DNA of 56,884 nt from Welwitschia mirabilis (GCA_051453625.1 JBOZIK010000001.1:51929734-51986617); one strand, 5' to 3'; shown: positions 34,176 to 46,854, counted from the stretch's first letter. The notes: generated by a model from the sequence alone, not told the origin. Program-made: numbers and translations.

Positions 34176-37073
34176 ATTGTAAGGGTTAACAAATGAGCCT
34201 AGCAAAACCTGTGAAGTAACAGAGATCAAGCTTAGGAGAAGCTGATCGTTGAGAGTGGAGTAGGGGAGTTATCGAACTTCCAAACGGGTAGTTTTTATTT
34301 TATGATTTTCATTCTGTTTCTATTTATTCTTTGTATGCATGATTGTGATTTCATTATTCTTTTATATGCATTCGATGATTAGAATCTATTAGTTTTTTTG
34401 AACTTAAAGTTTTTGTAAAAGAACCTATTCACCCTTCTTCCTTTCTAGGGTTCTTGATCCTATCATAAACTTTAAACACAGAAGAGTATCATTTATGAAC
34501 TAGAGAATGGAATGAAAAGGAGCTAACTCAGTAGTTGAAATCTAATTTTGAAGGAAAAGCCTAGTTAAGGAATCCATCATAAGAATAAAAATGTTAGTAG
34601 AGAGGGATCACCTTAATGAAGGCCATTGCTACCCTGGAAATAACTGTATCTTTCTCTATTAATTATAATGGAGAATGTTGGTGTTGAGATGCAAAACTGA
34701 ATAAGACATCTAATAGGCATGAGTATACCATGCTTCTGTAATACATAGTCTACTATTTCTCATTGTGTTATGTTAAATTCTTTGGCTATATCGAGCTTGA
34801 AAAACATTGTAGATTTATTTCTTCTATGGTGAAAATGGAGAATTTCATTAGTAAGAATGATGGTGTTATAGATGATTCTTCCTGAAGCAAAATCGGACTA
34901 GGAAGAGAGAACCATACCTGAAAGAAGTGCTTTAAGCCTATTTATAATAATCTTGATGTAAATCTTATAGAAAACATTACAAAGATTGATTAGCCTATAT
35001 TGATGAGGACTTTCTGCATCTTTTATTTTAGGAATAAGGGTAATAGAAGTATCATTGAAAGGTTTATAAAAAGTACCTTTTCTAAAAGTTTGCTAAATCA
35101 CATCACAGACATCAATTTTAATAATATCTCAAAATGTTTGAAATAACTCTATAGTGAATCCATTAGGACCTGGTGCCTTGTTCTTTTTCATTGAGTTAAT
35201 AGTGTCTCTAATTTCATCTTTTATGACTCATTAATTCATGTAGCATTGCTGCTCTTCAGTGATACGAGGACTAATAAGGACATTACTTAGATCCACCGAA
35301 TTTTTTGTAGATAAGTTCTAGAAATAATCAACCAAAAAATTAGCAAGTTGTGCATTGATCTTATAGCGCATTACAAATGTGTTCCATTGTACACTGTTTT
35401 CTTGCCTATGTTTATTCACTGTTAGGAAGAAGAACTTTATGTTATGATTCCCTTCTTTAAGCCACTATATTCTAGTTCTCTATTTCTAATAAGTTTTTTC
35501 CTTAGAAGGTATATCATGAATTTGAAAGATAAGATGATTTTCATATCCTGTATCTTCATTGGTAGCTTCATTGTGCTTGTGGATAATTGTTATCTCTTCT
35601 AATAATTAATTCTTAACATTTCTAAAGGAATTATTCAACTGATTATTCCAAATAATTAATTCATATCTTAAAATTTTAATCTTTTTAAACAATTTGTAAG
35701 TAGATGTACCTTTCACCAGAGTGTTCTAAATATGATTGTTGGATCCTATAAAGCTTGGATTTTTCAACTAAGAGTGCTTAAATCAGAAGAGAGATTTATT
35801 TTGAGGGGAATCCATCATTAAGATTATAGGCCTATGATTGGAAAAAAATCTAGCTTTTTGCTTTGAGAAAGAAATATTCATTTGATTTTTTAACCAAACA
35901 GCTATTAATTCTGGACATAACAAGATTTGCTGCTTCTCTAAGATTACTCCAAGTATAGGAAGCACCATGGATAGGAAGATATTTTTAACTATAGTTATTA
36001 ACACACTTAATAAAAAGATCAATAGTAGAAAGATTAGGGACGCTACCAAGCTTCTTGTGAGGGTTAAAGATCTGATTAAAGTCACCCATGATAATATCTA
36101 GAGATTCTAACATAATATGATGTAGGCATTGAAGTTTTTGATCTACTTTCTAAGGCTCACAGAAATTAGTGATTCTTATATTTTTATCATTGAAGATCCA
36201 ATCAATAGTAAGGTGATTATTACTCTTACTAACAGTAGAAATGGTATCATGCTTTTAAAGGATTATTAATCCTCCTTTTGTGCCCATAATCAAAACCAAA
36301 ATTAAAACTAAGAGAATTTTATATAAAAATGACTATTTTTTAAAAAGTTAAGCTTAGTTTTTTATAGAAGACACATAGACACTACTGATTTCATCAAAAG
36401 ACTCTAAAGTGGATGATTTTCTAGCTATTCCCAAGGCCTCTGTAATTTTAGGAAATAATCATTAAAAAAAGATTTTAAATTTTTCATCATCTTAGATATC
36501 CTCTTTTGTTTCCTTTTTAATTTTGTCTTTATAAGTATTCACTCTTATTGCTCTATCTATCTATTCCAACTTCCAAGTGCTGTTAGATGTTGGTGCATCC
36601 ACAACACACTCATCAACACTGTGTCCACACTTTTTTTAATCCTATCCCATTTCCACCTATCCCATTTCCATTTGTGTCTGCTACTGTGACTATTATTGCG
36701 ATAAAGTATCTGGCACATTGTGAACGTGCTCTGTGTACTCCTGTTTAGCTCTTTCATGGTCATTTTCTGTTTCCTTTTCCATCATTTGTTCTAATTCCTC
36801 TTTTGACAGAATGTTATATTTGCTTTCCTAAGTGATTGATCATTCTTGGGACTTGAAGCTAGCTTCTTTTTTCAGTTTTTCCTTACTTCTTACCAATCAT
36901 TCTTTTTTACCTTTTCATTTTTCTTACATTTTTCCATTGTGTGCCCATTTTCTCCACATTTTGGGTATTGCAATGAAATACTTCCAATTTCAAGGTTGAA
37001 GACCAAATCATCACACATAATATTTAGGATTTTTTTTTTTTTACATTAAAACTTCTAGTTTCATTTAAACATT

Positions 37074-37083
37074 CATAGTGCAT
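37074..37083 (+). repeat. Target-site duplication of the LINE, right copy
   Basis: The second CATAGTGCAT. It is followed by AACTTAATTTTTTATATCAT, which matches Gypsy-B just beyond its empty site at 40205. Confidence 0.85.
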
Positions 37084-37870
37084 AACTTAATTTTTTATAT
37101 CATGATTTTTATTTGTTTGGATAAGTTTATTCAAAATTTTGATTATGGTTTTATTTGTAAACTTAGCTTGACCATTTGCTTATCAATATCAAGGTGAAAA
37201 AAATGAATATTTTATATTAAAATTTTATAAAAATTAATCTAACCCAGTTGATTTAAATGAAGGAATGTTATTAGTGATTAAGATATAAGGGATCCCAAAT
37301 CTCATGATAATGTTTTCGAGAATCAATTTTTAAATTCGTTTAGTAGTGATTTTTATTAATGGAATTGCTTCAACCTACTTCAAGAAGTATTTAGTTGCTG
37401 CTAAATTAAAAGTGCATGATTTGGATGAAGGTGTATTTAATGGCCCTATAAGATCTAATCCCCACTTATTGAAAATCCATACATGCTTAATTGAGTGTAA
37501 CTGATTCATAGGTTGACATAAAATAGGGGCACAAATTTACAATTTNNNNNNNNNNTAATTCTTAACATATTCAATGCAACCTTCCTATAGAGTTATCTAA
37601 TAATACCCTAACTAAATGATATGGAGAGCTAATAATTTTGCCACTCAGTCTATTTTACATAGACTAGAATGGACTTCCTTCAAAATCATTGATGCTTCAG
37701 AGGATTTAATGTAACATAACAAGATAACATCGAATGATTTTTTGAAAAGTTAATTTTGAATTAGGAAAAATTTTATTACTTTCATATAGAGATTGCATTT
37801 TTGAGATTTGTAGGTTTATCTAGTTATATTTGATCTCTTAAGTATTTAATATTTTTTGAGGAAGGTAAGT
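37084..37870 (-). mobile_element. Gypsy-A: integrase N-terminal and core part
   Basis: The minus strand reads NKWGLDLIGPLNTPSSKSC near 37.45 kb, then VEAIPLIKITTKRI, ILENIIMRFGIPYILITNN and finally ANGQA near 37.18 kb. This is the Ty3/Gypsy integrase core; the second catalytic Asp (usual SDNG) is Asn in LITNN. It includes a 10-base gap at 37546-37555. Similarity to copy B ends near 37.87 kb, so the RNase H and RT of copy A are missing here. Confidence 0.8.
37546..37555. other. Assembly gap (10 N)
   Basis: Ten N in the integrase of Gypsy-A. This is probably a scaffold join of nominal size. Confidence 0.99.
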
Positions 37871-37999
37871 TTTGCTTTGGCTAGAAGTTTTTAGTAATGT
37901 TGTTTAGAAAACATGTATTTTTGAGTATGCATGATCAGTATGGTTCTTAATTAGAATAAAATCATGAAGTATGTCCCACTTAGCATGTCAAAATTATTT

Positions 38000-39252
38000 C
38001 TATGATTTATGACAACCTTTGAAATGACCTGATTCAAATGAATTAAAGAAATTATTTTATATAGTAAATGTACTTTTCTATATTTTTAAGTTGAAAAAGA
38101 CTAAAATAAAAAACTTAAATTTTGTTTTAAAACAAAAAGACTTTACTTTCTTTAGAAATCTGAAATTTTAAAAAAAATGATTTTTAATAGAGACATGGTC
38201 AAATGACATTGAAATAGCCTAAAGTTTTATTAACAAATAAGTTATAGAATTTAGCTATTATCTTAGAAAAAGAAATAAATAAATTTTCCTTTAGATGAAT
38301 TGAAGACAATGGAAAGAAGATTGAGTATCTTTGTAGATAAAACAAAATAGTTTAATAGATAAGACTAGACAATTTAGTAATAGAATGATTTAGCGGACAA
38401 ATAAGAACTATTTAACAGATAGTACAAAATAGTGTAACAAATAGAAAAAGATTCTTTAATAGACAGAATAGGGTAGAATGATTTAGTAGATTACATACAA
38501 CTATTTACTAGACAGAACATGACTAAGTTTCATAGATAGAATTTCTAAAATAAAAAATAACATTTTCAAAGAATTAAATAATATCTTTAGCCTATAAAAT
38601 TCCTGAGATAAAATAAGAAACATGCAAGACATGCACCGAAAAAATAAAATTAAAGACTAAATTTATTAATTATTAAAAGAAAACTTACAACTCTCAAGCT
38701 AATTTAATCCTTAAGAGAAATATGAAAGAGTATATCTTTGATTTTTGGGCTAATAATGATGGCTGATATTGATTACTGACTAACCAATTTTCTCTAAGGA
38801 TTGATTAGTTGGTTATTTTAACTTTACAAAGGATTGGAATGTATTTCTATTAAAGAGAGATGTGTGGAAGATTGATAGAATGATCGAATACAAGATGATT
38901 TATTGGGATTGTCCTTACAGAAAATAAGAATAGGTGGAAAAGACTCAAATTTATATTAAAATACAATTCGAACTTTTTTTTTTTCCTTTTGCAGATAGTC
39001 TTTAAAATTGTTTTGAAGATTGATTTTAGAGATAAACTTCTAAAGATAAAAATTTATAGAGAGATTTATGAAGATAAACATTTAAAGACATATTTCTAAA
39101 GATAGTTTTCAAAACTATTTTGAAGATGAAGTTTTGAAGATGGAATTTTAAAGACATTTTTCTGAAGATAGACTTTCTAAAGAGATATCTTTGAATTTTG
39201 TGATTTAAGCTTTATTACTCACTTCAATTTAGTGCATGATGAATTCCCATCA
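38000..39252 (-). mobile_element. Gypsy-B 3' LTR
   Basis: Homologous to 27056-28093 and in the same orientation, about 1.25 kb long. On the minus strand it would begin TGATGGGAATTCATCA, next to the polypurine tract GGGGGAAAAC (39255-39264). The low end TGACAACCTTTGAAATGACC matches copy A. Confidence 0.7.
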
Positions 39253-39264
39253 TAGTTTTCCCCC

Positions 39265-39300
39265 TTTTTGCTATGAAATGAGATCATTTCATAGCAAAAA
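39265..39300. repeat. Perfect 17 bp hairpin next to the Gypsy-B polypurine tract
   Basis: TTTTTGCTATGAAATGA and TCATTTCATAGCAAAAA are exact inverted repeats with a two-base loop (GA). They lie immediately on the internal side of the polypurine tract. In Gypsy-A the same place holds a decayed form that is split by the 1.43 kb insertion. Confidence 0.9.
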
Positions 39301-42300
39301 ATTTGTCTCTTCTTTTGGATTTTTAATAATAGGCACTTCTTCTTGATCATTAATAGGAGGTGCTTCTTCTGGATCAAATGTTATCTCCTTTAAATGACAC
39401 TTATGAATCTGAAACTTTAACAAAATATTCCATATTATTATAATGGTTGAAATGAATGAAGAATTAGAATTTGTTGATTATTCTATTGAATATAAGTTAA
39501 GCCTTACTAGTTCATGATTCATCTCTAGTAATGCCTCGGTGGTGCCATTTTGTCAAGTAGGTGTGTGATCTTGGTAGACATATCCTGAATGTCTTTACAG
39601 TAGGCAATTCCTTCTTGTCTCTTTTCTTGAAAATTCACAGTTCTAATAAAGAAAAATTGTGAAATGTATCTGATAATATAACTAAAGATCAATACATTAA
39701 AGGAGATAAGATTTTAACCTAAAGATAATTCAAAGCACAAATTTAATTGTAATAATTTCTTAAATAATGAGAATTTATTAGTTCCTTATCTTCTATGTTT
39801 TCAAGGCTTTTCAATTTACATGTTGCTTTGTTGTATGTTTTTTAATATTATGTAGGGTCCTAAACAGTTGAAAAAAAATTTTAAATCCTTTTTAGATAAA
39901 TTTAGTTCTAAAACTAGATCACTAACATTAATATTTCCTTTTTTAATTTTTTTTAATATGCTTCTCTTATCCATTTTTAGTAAATTCGATTAAGGCTTAA
40001 GACCTTATTAGGTTTCTTGTTTAGTAATTCTAATTGCACTAATCTTCCTTCCATATCTTTACTTATAATTTTAAAGTATTTAGTTATTATCTTAAGGGTG
40101 GGTATTTGTATTTCCATGAGAATAATTGTTTCTAACATGTAATCAATTCATATGGTGTTGATCTGGTGGTGGTTTTTATTATTATCTGACATGTCTGCAG
40201 GGTATAACTTAATTTTTCATGCCATGATTTTTTTATTTATTTGAATAAGTTTCTTTAAAGGTTTGATTATGTTTTTTTTTAATTTTTTAATTTTTTTGTT
40301 GTAAAGTTGGCTTAACCATTCATGTGTGGATATTAGAATGTGAAGAATGAATGTTTTATATTGAATTTTTGTAAAAAATTAATCTAACTCAGTTGATTTG
40401 AATTGAAGACCATTATTAGTGAATAAGCTATAAGGGATCCTAGATCTGGTGATAATATTTTGTAGGATGAACTTTTAAATTTCTTTAGTATTGATTTTTA
40501 TTAATGTAATTACTTCAACCTAGTTTGAAAAGTGTTTAATTACTATTAAGATGAAAGTGTATGATTTAGATAAAGGTAGATTTATTGGCTATGTAAAATT
40601 CAAACACCACTTCTTGAAAATCATATAGGCTCAATTGAGTATAATGCATTTGGAGGTTAACATAGAGTTAGGCATGAATTTGACATTTATGATAATTATT
40701 GACATATTTGATGTAATCTTCCTATAAAGTTATCTAAAAATATCCTAATTGAATGATATGAAAAGTTAAAGATTGTGCCCTTGATGTGTTCCAGATAGAT
40801 TAAGATGGGTTCCTTTAAAACTGTTGATGGTTAAGAGGATTTAGGGCAATGTGTTAAGAGATAGTTAAATGATTTTTTTAAAAAGTTGATATTGAATTAC
40901 ATAAAATTTTATTACTTTCATATGGAGATTTAATTTTTAAGAATCTATAAGATTTTCTAGTAATGTTTGATCGCTTAAATACTACATCATTGTCCTATGC
41001 TCATTATCCGATTGGGTTGCGTTTCTCATGATTCTTAAGCTTTCTTATTATTGAATATCTAAAATTTTACCTACTTTCTATTATTCTAAGTAGGATCTAT
41101 CTATTTCTAATATCTGTAAAAGGTCTTTCACTATCGAATCATGTAGACAATAGTTGGCCAAATTAGTTAGATAATCTGACATTTTATTATTTTTTGTGAA
41201 TTTGACTCAAACTCATAGTTAATCAATTGGGATATATTTTCTTAACTTCTTCTAAATAAAATTATAGAATTTAATATTTATATTTATACATACCAATTAT
41301 TTGTTTGACTACAAATTAGAAGTCTCTAATAATTTTTAGGTTATGTAGTCCAGATTCAATAGCTATGTTAAATCCTCTTAGTAGTACCTCATACTTTGCG
41401 ATGTTATTTGTGCATGAAAATTTGAAGTTAACTGACATAGGAATGCAAGTTTAATTGTTGAAAAAAAAACCTATTCTTGCTGAGTCCCCATTTTAACTCT
41501 TTTCTCCCTCAAAACACATGCATAAATCTCACTTCTTTTCTTTGTCAAATAGAAAGATATTTTCATTTGAAAATTAGTTATTGAATATGTTATTTTCTTA
41601 TTCTTATTAAGGTAACTCTACTAGTTATTCTATAATGTATTTTCTTTTGATGAACTTCTATGATTGGATCTCTAGATTAAATTTAGCTAAAAGGAAGGCC
41701 TACTTGATCAACCTTATGCTTCCAATTACTAATTACTATGATTTAATATATTTTAATTTAGCTAAAAGGCAAGCCTACTTGATCAAGTATATGATTTAAT
41801 ATATTTTAATTACTAATTACTATGGTCTTGCCTCCAATCATATGCATAAATAATTTTTATGAAGTAAATATTGACCTTAAACATGTCTTCTCAACATCAA
41901 AGTAATTCTTTTCATATTGGTGTAGCATTTGATTTATGTAGTATATTGAGTTATATTTATGATCCTCATATTATTGAAAATGACAACACTTATTGCATGT
42001 TGAGTATGAGCCAGATCTACGTAGAATGGATGATTGGGATTTTGGGGGCTTAATATTGGTGGAGTCATTTAGTATTTCTTAATCTTCTCAAATGTCTCTT
42101 AACATTTTTCATCCCAATTGATTTTTGCCTTTTTCTTTAATGAAGGCATGAAGGTTTCACACTTAATGTTGAGATAAATTGTCTTGTTGATTCTAGTCTA
42201 CTTTGCAATCCTCTTAATTCTCTTTGATCCTTTACTTGAGGCATTTTTGTTATTGTTTTGCCTTTCTTAATGTTTATCTCTATGTCTTTCTTTACTACCA

Positions 42301-42770
42301 TAAACCCTAGTAGCTTTCCTGAATAGACTCCAAATACACATTTTTTTTGGATTTATTTTTAAGCTATATCTCTAGGCCATTTGAAACAACTCTTCCAAAT
42401 ATTGGGGATGTTGATCAATTTGTTTTGACTTTACTACTATATCATCAATATAGTCTTTAACTAATTTGTGCATCAGACTATGTAGGATACATGTTATGAC
42501 TCATTAATAGGTCGTGCCAGTATTTTTCAACTCGAATGTCATCATAACATCATAAGATAGTTCTCACAAAGTTACGAAGGTAGACTTTTGTTGATCTTCA
42601 AAATTCATAAATTTTTGGTTATAACTTGAATACCCATTTATGAAAGACAATGGATCATACCCTATTGTATTATCCACCAAAATATCAATGTTTGATAGAG
42701 GATAATCATCCTTCAGGATAACCTTATTCAATTTCTAAAAATTGATACATATTTTCATATTTCCAATTTC
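39301..42770 (-). mobile_element. Gypsy-B pol: RT, RNase H and integrase
   Basis: On the minus strand RT comes first: KDDYPLSNIDILVDNTIGYD near 42.7 kb, FINGYSSYNQ, FELKNTGTTY and an intact YIDDIVVKSK at 42423-42452. RNase H follows near 41.4 kb: TNNIAKYEVLLRGFNIAIES. Integrase (40.6-39.8 kb) has IPYSLFTNNGLQFKSTELD and MLETIILMEIQIPTL. The domain order and sequence are Ty3/Gypsy of the Tat/RIRE type. Stops are frequent and the integrase DNG is NNG, so it is inactive. Unlike copy A it has no insertion in integrase. Protease, gag and 5' LTR were not recognised upstream. Confidence 0.85.
41680..41825 (+). repeat. Local direct duplication inside Gypsy-B
   Basis: TTTAGCTAAAAGG(A/C)A(A)GCCTACTTGATCAA occurs near 41686 and 41757, and ATGATTTAATATATTTTAAT with TACTAATTACTATG also occurs twice. 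It looks like a ~75 bp tandem or interleaved duplication between RT and RNase H. Confidence 0.75.
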
Positions 42771-44897
42771 CTTCATAACTATAATCATGTTTGAGATCTA
42801 ATTAAAATAATCAATAGGCCTAATAAACTTAATGATTAATAATTATTGAATACTATCTTTGACTACTAAGGAAACTTTAGGAATTAATTAAAATTAGTAC
42901 TAACTTAATTATGATTATATGCATGACTATATGTTTATCTATCCTTGGAATATTCCTATAATACCATGCAAAAACATTTTTTTATTTTTTTGTAAAACTT
43001 GTTCTAGTTTACTTTTCAAGGTTTGTGATGAGGTTTGATTAATCTTTAATAGTTTATTTCATCTTAAGGAATGTCATAAAAATCATATGTTTCAATGTCT
43101 TGTGAGGTGAACAAGGATGTTTTGTCTTGGTTACCTTTTAGTTCTTCATAAATTAACTGATCTTCATAATTGTCATTTAAGCTATTTTCTAAGATAAAAT
43201 TTGAACAAATGAGAAGACATTAGTTTAGATACTTTATCTTATTTGCATTAGTTATAATAAGTTCTAATGAAGCCAATTTTTCCTCCATATGTCATAATTC
43301 CATCCTTTTTTCCTTTAAAATAAGTAAAAGACAAAAATAATTTAGGTTTTCTTCTCATATCTCAAGCACCTTAAAGTTTATTAAATTAAAATCAATTATT
43401 CAATATGTCTGTGATGTTTACTTAAAAGTGCAAAAGAATTAAATTAATTCTTAGCATGTCTATTTTGACAAGGATGTTAAGAATTTAATCATGCACATTT
43501 TTTTTGTCATCCTTTTTTTTGAGCCCATAAAAGATTTTAAAAACATAGGACTTGTGATGACCTCAACATTTTACATGGATAAGGATTACAAGTTTGAAAA
43601 TTAGGATTGCCCTATAAAAGCACTTCTGTCACATCTAGACTCATAGGCTGAAGAAAACTTTTTTCTCTAAGCTTCAAATAATTACAAAAATTTAAGGTTA
43701 AAGTATATGAGCTATGTGGTTACTTATTATGCGATTTTGTTTTGATAAATTTTCTTAGTTTAGAAATTTTAATTTTCTTTAGATGAAAATTTCCATTTTC
43801 TATATAAAGAATCATTAATTTTCTACCCAAATGAGACATATGAGATGGAGATATGGGGGAAAGCCAAATTGTTATTAGATGGATTGTAAGTCTGATACCT
43901 TAATAATCTTTCTTCTTAAAATCTCTTAAATCCTTTGAGTTATTGTTATTATCACAAAGAACTATTACTTAATTCTAACTCTTCACCCAAAAAATAAAAG
44001 TGCTTAAGCTTTAGAATCTTGAGTTTTATCTGAAAAGTACAGGTATGATTTAGGACATCTCATTTTCTTAAGTGATTTGATGATATATCTTGCTATTTTC
44101 TATGTGAATCTTCCATGTGTTCTATAATTCTTTGCTATCTTTAGCCAATTGTTTTACTTGGAATTTTTTCTGCACTATTTACCCATTGGTTTAACTTGTT
44201 TAAGGAGTTCTATATCTTTTAGAAACCCTCGTCTGTCTAGTCTTAGATTGTAACTTCTTAAAACTTCATAAGATATCTTAAACATGTAGATTTTAGGGAA
44301 AATTTTCTTGGGCCTTAAATTATAGCAAGAACATTTGAACCTTACTAGATAAAAAGAAGAATTAAAATTAGTAAGGGTAACTTGCTATGTGAACTGTAGA
44401 GGATGAACCCTCCATTAGGCTTCCATAGTGATGGAAGCTAATGACCAGAAAGAAAGAGTGAATAGTGCACAAAATATTTATATAAAGTCTCTCTTAGTCA
44501 GGGAACCTTTGTGATGTTGCAATACAACATTCTAAGAAAATAAAATATAAGAAAATGTAATATGAAGCCTCCCTTCTATTTGGAACTTTTGGTCACTTTT
44601 CTTGTATTTTAAACGAAAAGGTCTTTGATCTCCTTTATACCATTTCCTCACTACTTGGACCATACTGGGAACTATGTTATACATATTTCTCATAGCATTA
44701 TTTTACTTGTAAGTTTAGGAACTATAAAGGAAGTTATCCCATCAATTGATAGTGCTACCAAAAATCGTTAAACTCTTATCCTTCTTTCTAAATGTTAAGG
44801 CTCAACATTCTATTCATGACAAATGTATTACATTTGTTATTGAATCTAGCTTGACATTGTTTTTATTGACTTAAATGATTTGAGTATTTTATTATCT
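42771..44897. other. Unassigned, probably upstream Gypsy-B
   Basis: By position this should be protease and gag of Gypsy-B, but I see no DSG-type or zinc-knuckle motif. It is AT-rich with no open frame of note. Confidence 0.35.
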
Positions 44898-45712
44898 NNN
44901 NNNNNNNNNNNNNNNNNNNNNNNNNNNNNNNNNNNNNNNNNNNNNNNNNNNNNNNNNNNNNNNNNNNNNNNNNNNNNNNNNNNNNNNNNNNNNNNNNNNN
45001 NNNNNNNNNNNNNNNNNNNNNNNNNNNNNNNNNNNNNNNNNNNNNNNNNNNNNNNNNNNNNNNNNNNNNNNNNNNNNNNNNNNNNNNNNNNNNNNNNNNN
45101 NNNNNNNNNNNNNNNNNNNNNNNNNNNNNNNNNNNNNNNNNNNNNNNNNNNNNNNNNNNNNNNNNNNNNNNNNNNNNNNNNNNNNNNNNNNNNNNNNNNN
45201 NNNNNNNNNNNNNNNNNNNNNNNNNNNNNNNNNNNNNNNNNNNNNNNNNNNNNNNNNNNNNNNNNNNNNNNNNNNNNNNNNNNNNNNNNNNNNNNNNNNN
45301 NNNNNNNNNNNNNNNNNNNNNNNNNNNNNNNNNNNNNNNNNNNNNNNNNNNNNNNNNNNNNNNNNNNNNNNNNNNNNNNNNNNNNNNNNNNNNNNNNNNN
45401 NNNNNNNNNNNNNNNNNNNNNNNNNNNNNNNNNNNNNNNNNNNNNNNNNNNNNNNNNNNNNNNNNNNNNNNNNNNNNNNNNNNNNNNNNNNNNNNNNNNN
45501 NNNNNNNNNNNNNNNNNNNNNNNNNNNNNNNNNNNNNNNNNNNNNNNNNNNNNNNNNNNNNNNNNNNNNNNNNNNNNNNNNNNNNNNNNNNNNNNNNNNN
45601 NNNNNNNNNNNNNNNNNNNNNNNNNNNNNNNNNNNNNNNNNNNNNNNNNNNNNNNNNNNNNNNNNNNNNNNNNNNNNNNNNNNNNNNNNNNNNNNNNNNN
45701 NNNNNNNNNNNN
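44898..45712. other. Assembly gap (815 N)
   Basis: A run of N, almost the same length as the gap at 11244-12059. The flanks are AT-rich with a T run at 45719-45733. Confidence 0.99.
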
Positions 45713-46074
45713 TAATTCTTTTTTTTTTTTTTTGCAAACTTATGTTTAGTAATTTGTAGCTTGTTCATTAGGATTTTTGTGTTTTCTATGCATATGTAAA
45801 TTTTCTTATATAAGGAGTAGTACCAACGAAAAATAACAAAAAGAGAAAGAAAAATAAATAAAAGATAAAGGTTAATGATTTAAGTAAAGTGGCATGGGAT
45901 GGTAGATCAAATGTTTTAATTTGAATAAAATCTTCTTTAAATATTTAATGGTGATTATTCCTTTAATTAAAAGGGATGAACCTTAGGTGTTAGTAATAAT
46001 TAAATAATAAGGATAACAATAAAAAGAAATTTAACATAATCTAAAATTATGGACCATGGAATACATCTCTAGGA

Positions 46075-46112
46075 TATGTATATATGTATGTATATGTATA
46101 TGTATATATACA
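46075..46112 (+). repeat. TATG/TA microsatellite
   Basis: Alternating TATATGTATG and GTATATGTATATGTATATATA units. Confidence 0.85.
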
Positions 46113-46854
46113 TAATTGAGGAAGATTAAATATCATTTATTTCTTTCTCCTTTCCTTGTGTTCAACTTATCGACCCCAGTCAAATATTTGTCTTTCCTAT
46201 TTGACATTCTTTTCTTTCTTTCCACCAATATTTCTCTTTTATTCTCCTTTTTCTTCATCAGTCTACTTCTTGTTTTCTTCTTCTTCTTTCTTCAGCACTT
46301 TCTTAACCCTTAATCCCTTTTAACATTGATTTTCAAATTACCTAAGCTTTCAGACACTTGTTGAAAAGGTAAAAAGGGTTTATATTTGGTGCTATTAGGA
46401 TTTTCTTTGCAAGAAACGGATCTTGTCTTAGGATTTTCATTACAAAAGGGTTGTATAACAAAAAAAAGAAATTTGTTTGTAGTTGCTCACATTGTATCAT
46501 TGTATATGTATTTATCCTTCAACCTTGATGTAAAATCCTATTGAAGCTGTGATTGTATTACTAATTCTTATGTATTAAAGTTATATATATCTAAAGGAAG
46601 TTCAAAGCCATGTTCTATAATAATGATAATGTGATTACTAAACTGACATCATTTTTCACATAAGTATGAGGTTATGAATGTTTTTCTTATGTTATAATTG
46701 TTGTGCTATGAAAGTTCATAGAAAGTAATAGCTAAAAGTTTTATTTATAGTTCAAATTTGTATTTGATTATTATAGTTCTTATGCCATCTTTGTTAATGT
46801 AAGTAAATGAAAAATAACTAGTAATACATTATCTTGCATTTCTAATTATTAGAA

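Larger units (their letters stand above)
32546..34465 (+). mobile_element. SIRE/Maximus-like Copia 3' end and LTR inside the LINE
   Basis: A polypurine tract AGGGGGAGAA (32546-32555), preceded by a TTTGATATCAACAT context like that of SIRE elements, is followed by TG at 32558. The far end reads CCTATTCACCCTTCTTCCTT...GATCCTATCA at 34465, the characteristic 3' terminus of SIRE/Angela-type LTRs. The LTR is about 1.9 kb, including a 918-base gap. No integrase or RT of this element lies upstream. It is therefore a fragment or a solo LTR with a little internal sequence. LINE RT coding resumes immediately at 34466. Confidence 0.7.
30319..37073 (-). mobile_element. L1-type LINE, 5'-truncated, inserted in Gypsy-A
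   Basis: On the minus strand from 37.07 kb it shows an ORF1 zinc knuckle YPKCGENGHTMEKC near 36.95 kb (first Cys changed to Tyr). The ORF2 endonuclease follows with GDFNQIFNPHKKLGS near 36.07 kb. RT has TLIPKIKDAESPHQYRLINL near 35.0 kb, then SGRIIYNTIILTNEILHFHH. The catalytic box FINDTLLCLK lies at 34470-34499 (usual FADD, first Asp changed to Asn). After a Copia LTR insertion, the zinc-binding end CLICHEENEFQDHLFIQCF lies near 31.8 kb. It ends in nine A (T at 30319-30327). CATAGTGCA(T) flanks both ends. Truncation within ORF1 is usual for LINE insertion. It is dead. Confidence 0.88.

Noticed and set aside
35783-36085. Hydrophobic 100-residue minus-strand open frame
   Set aside because: The meaningful reading in this stretch is another frame, the LINE endonuclease with GDFNQIFNPHKK.
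44863-45768. Long open frames across 44898-45712
   Set aside because: Gap artefact, N translated as X.
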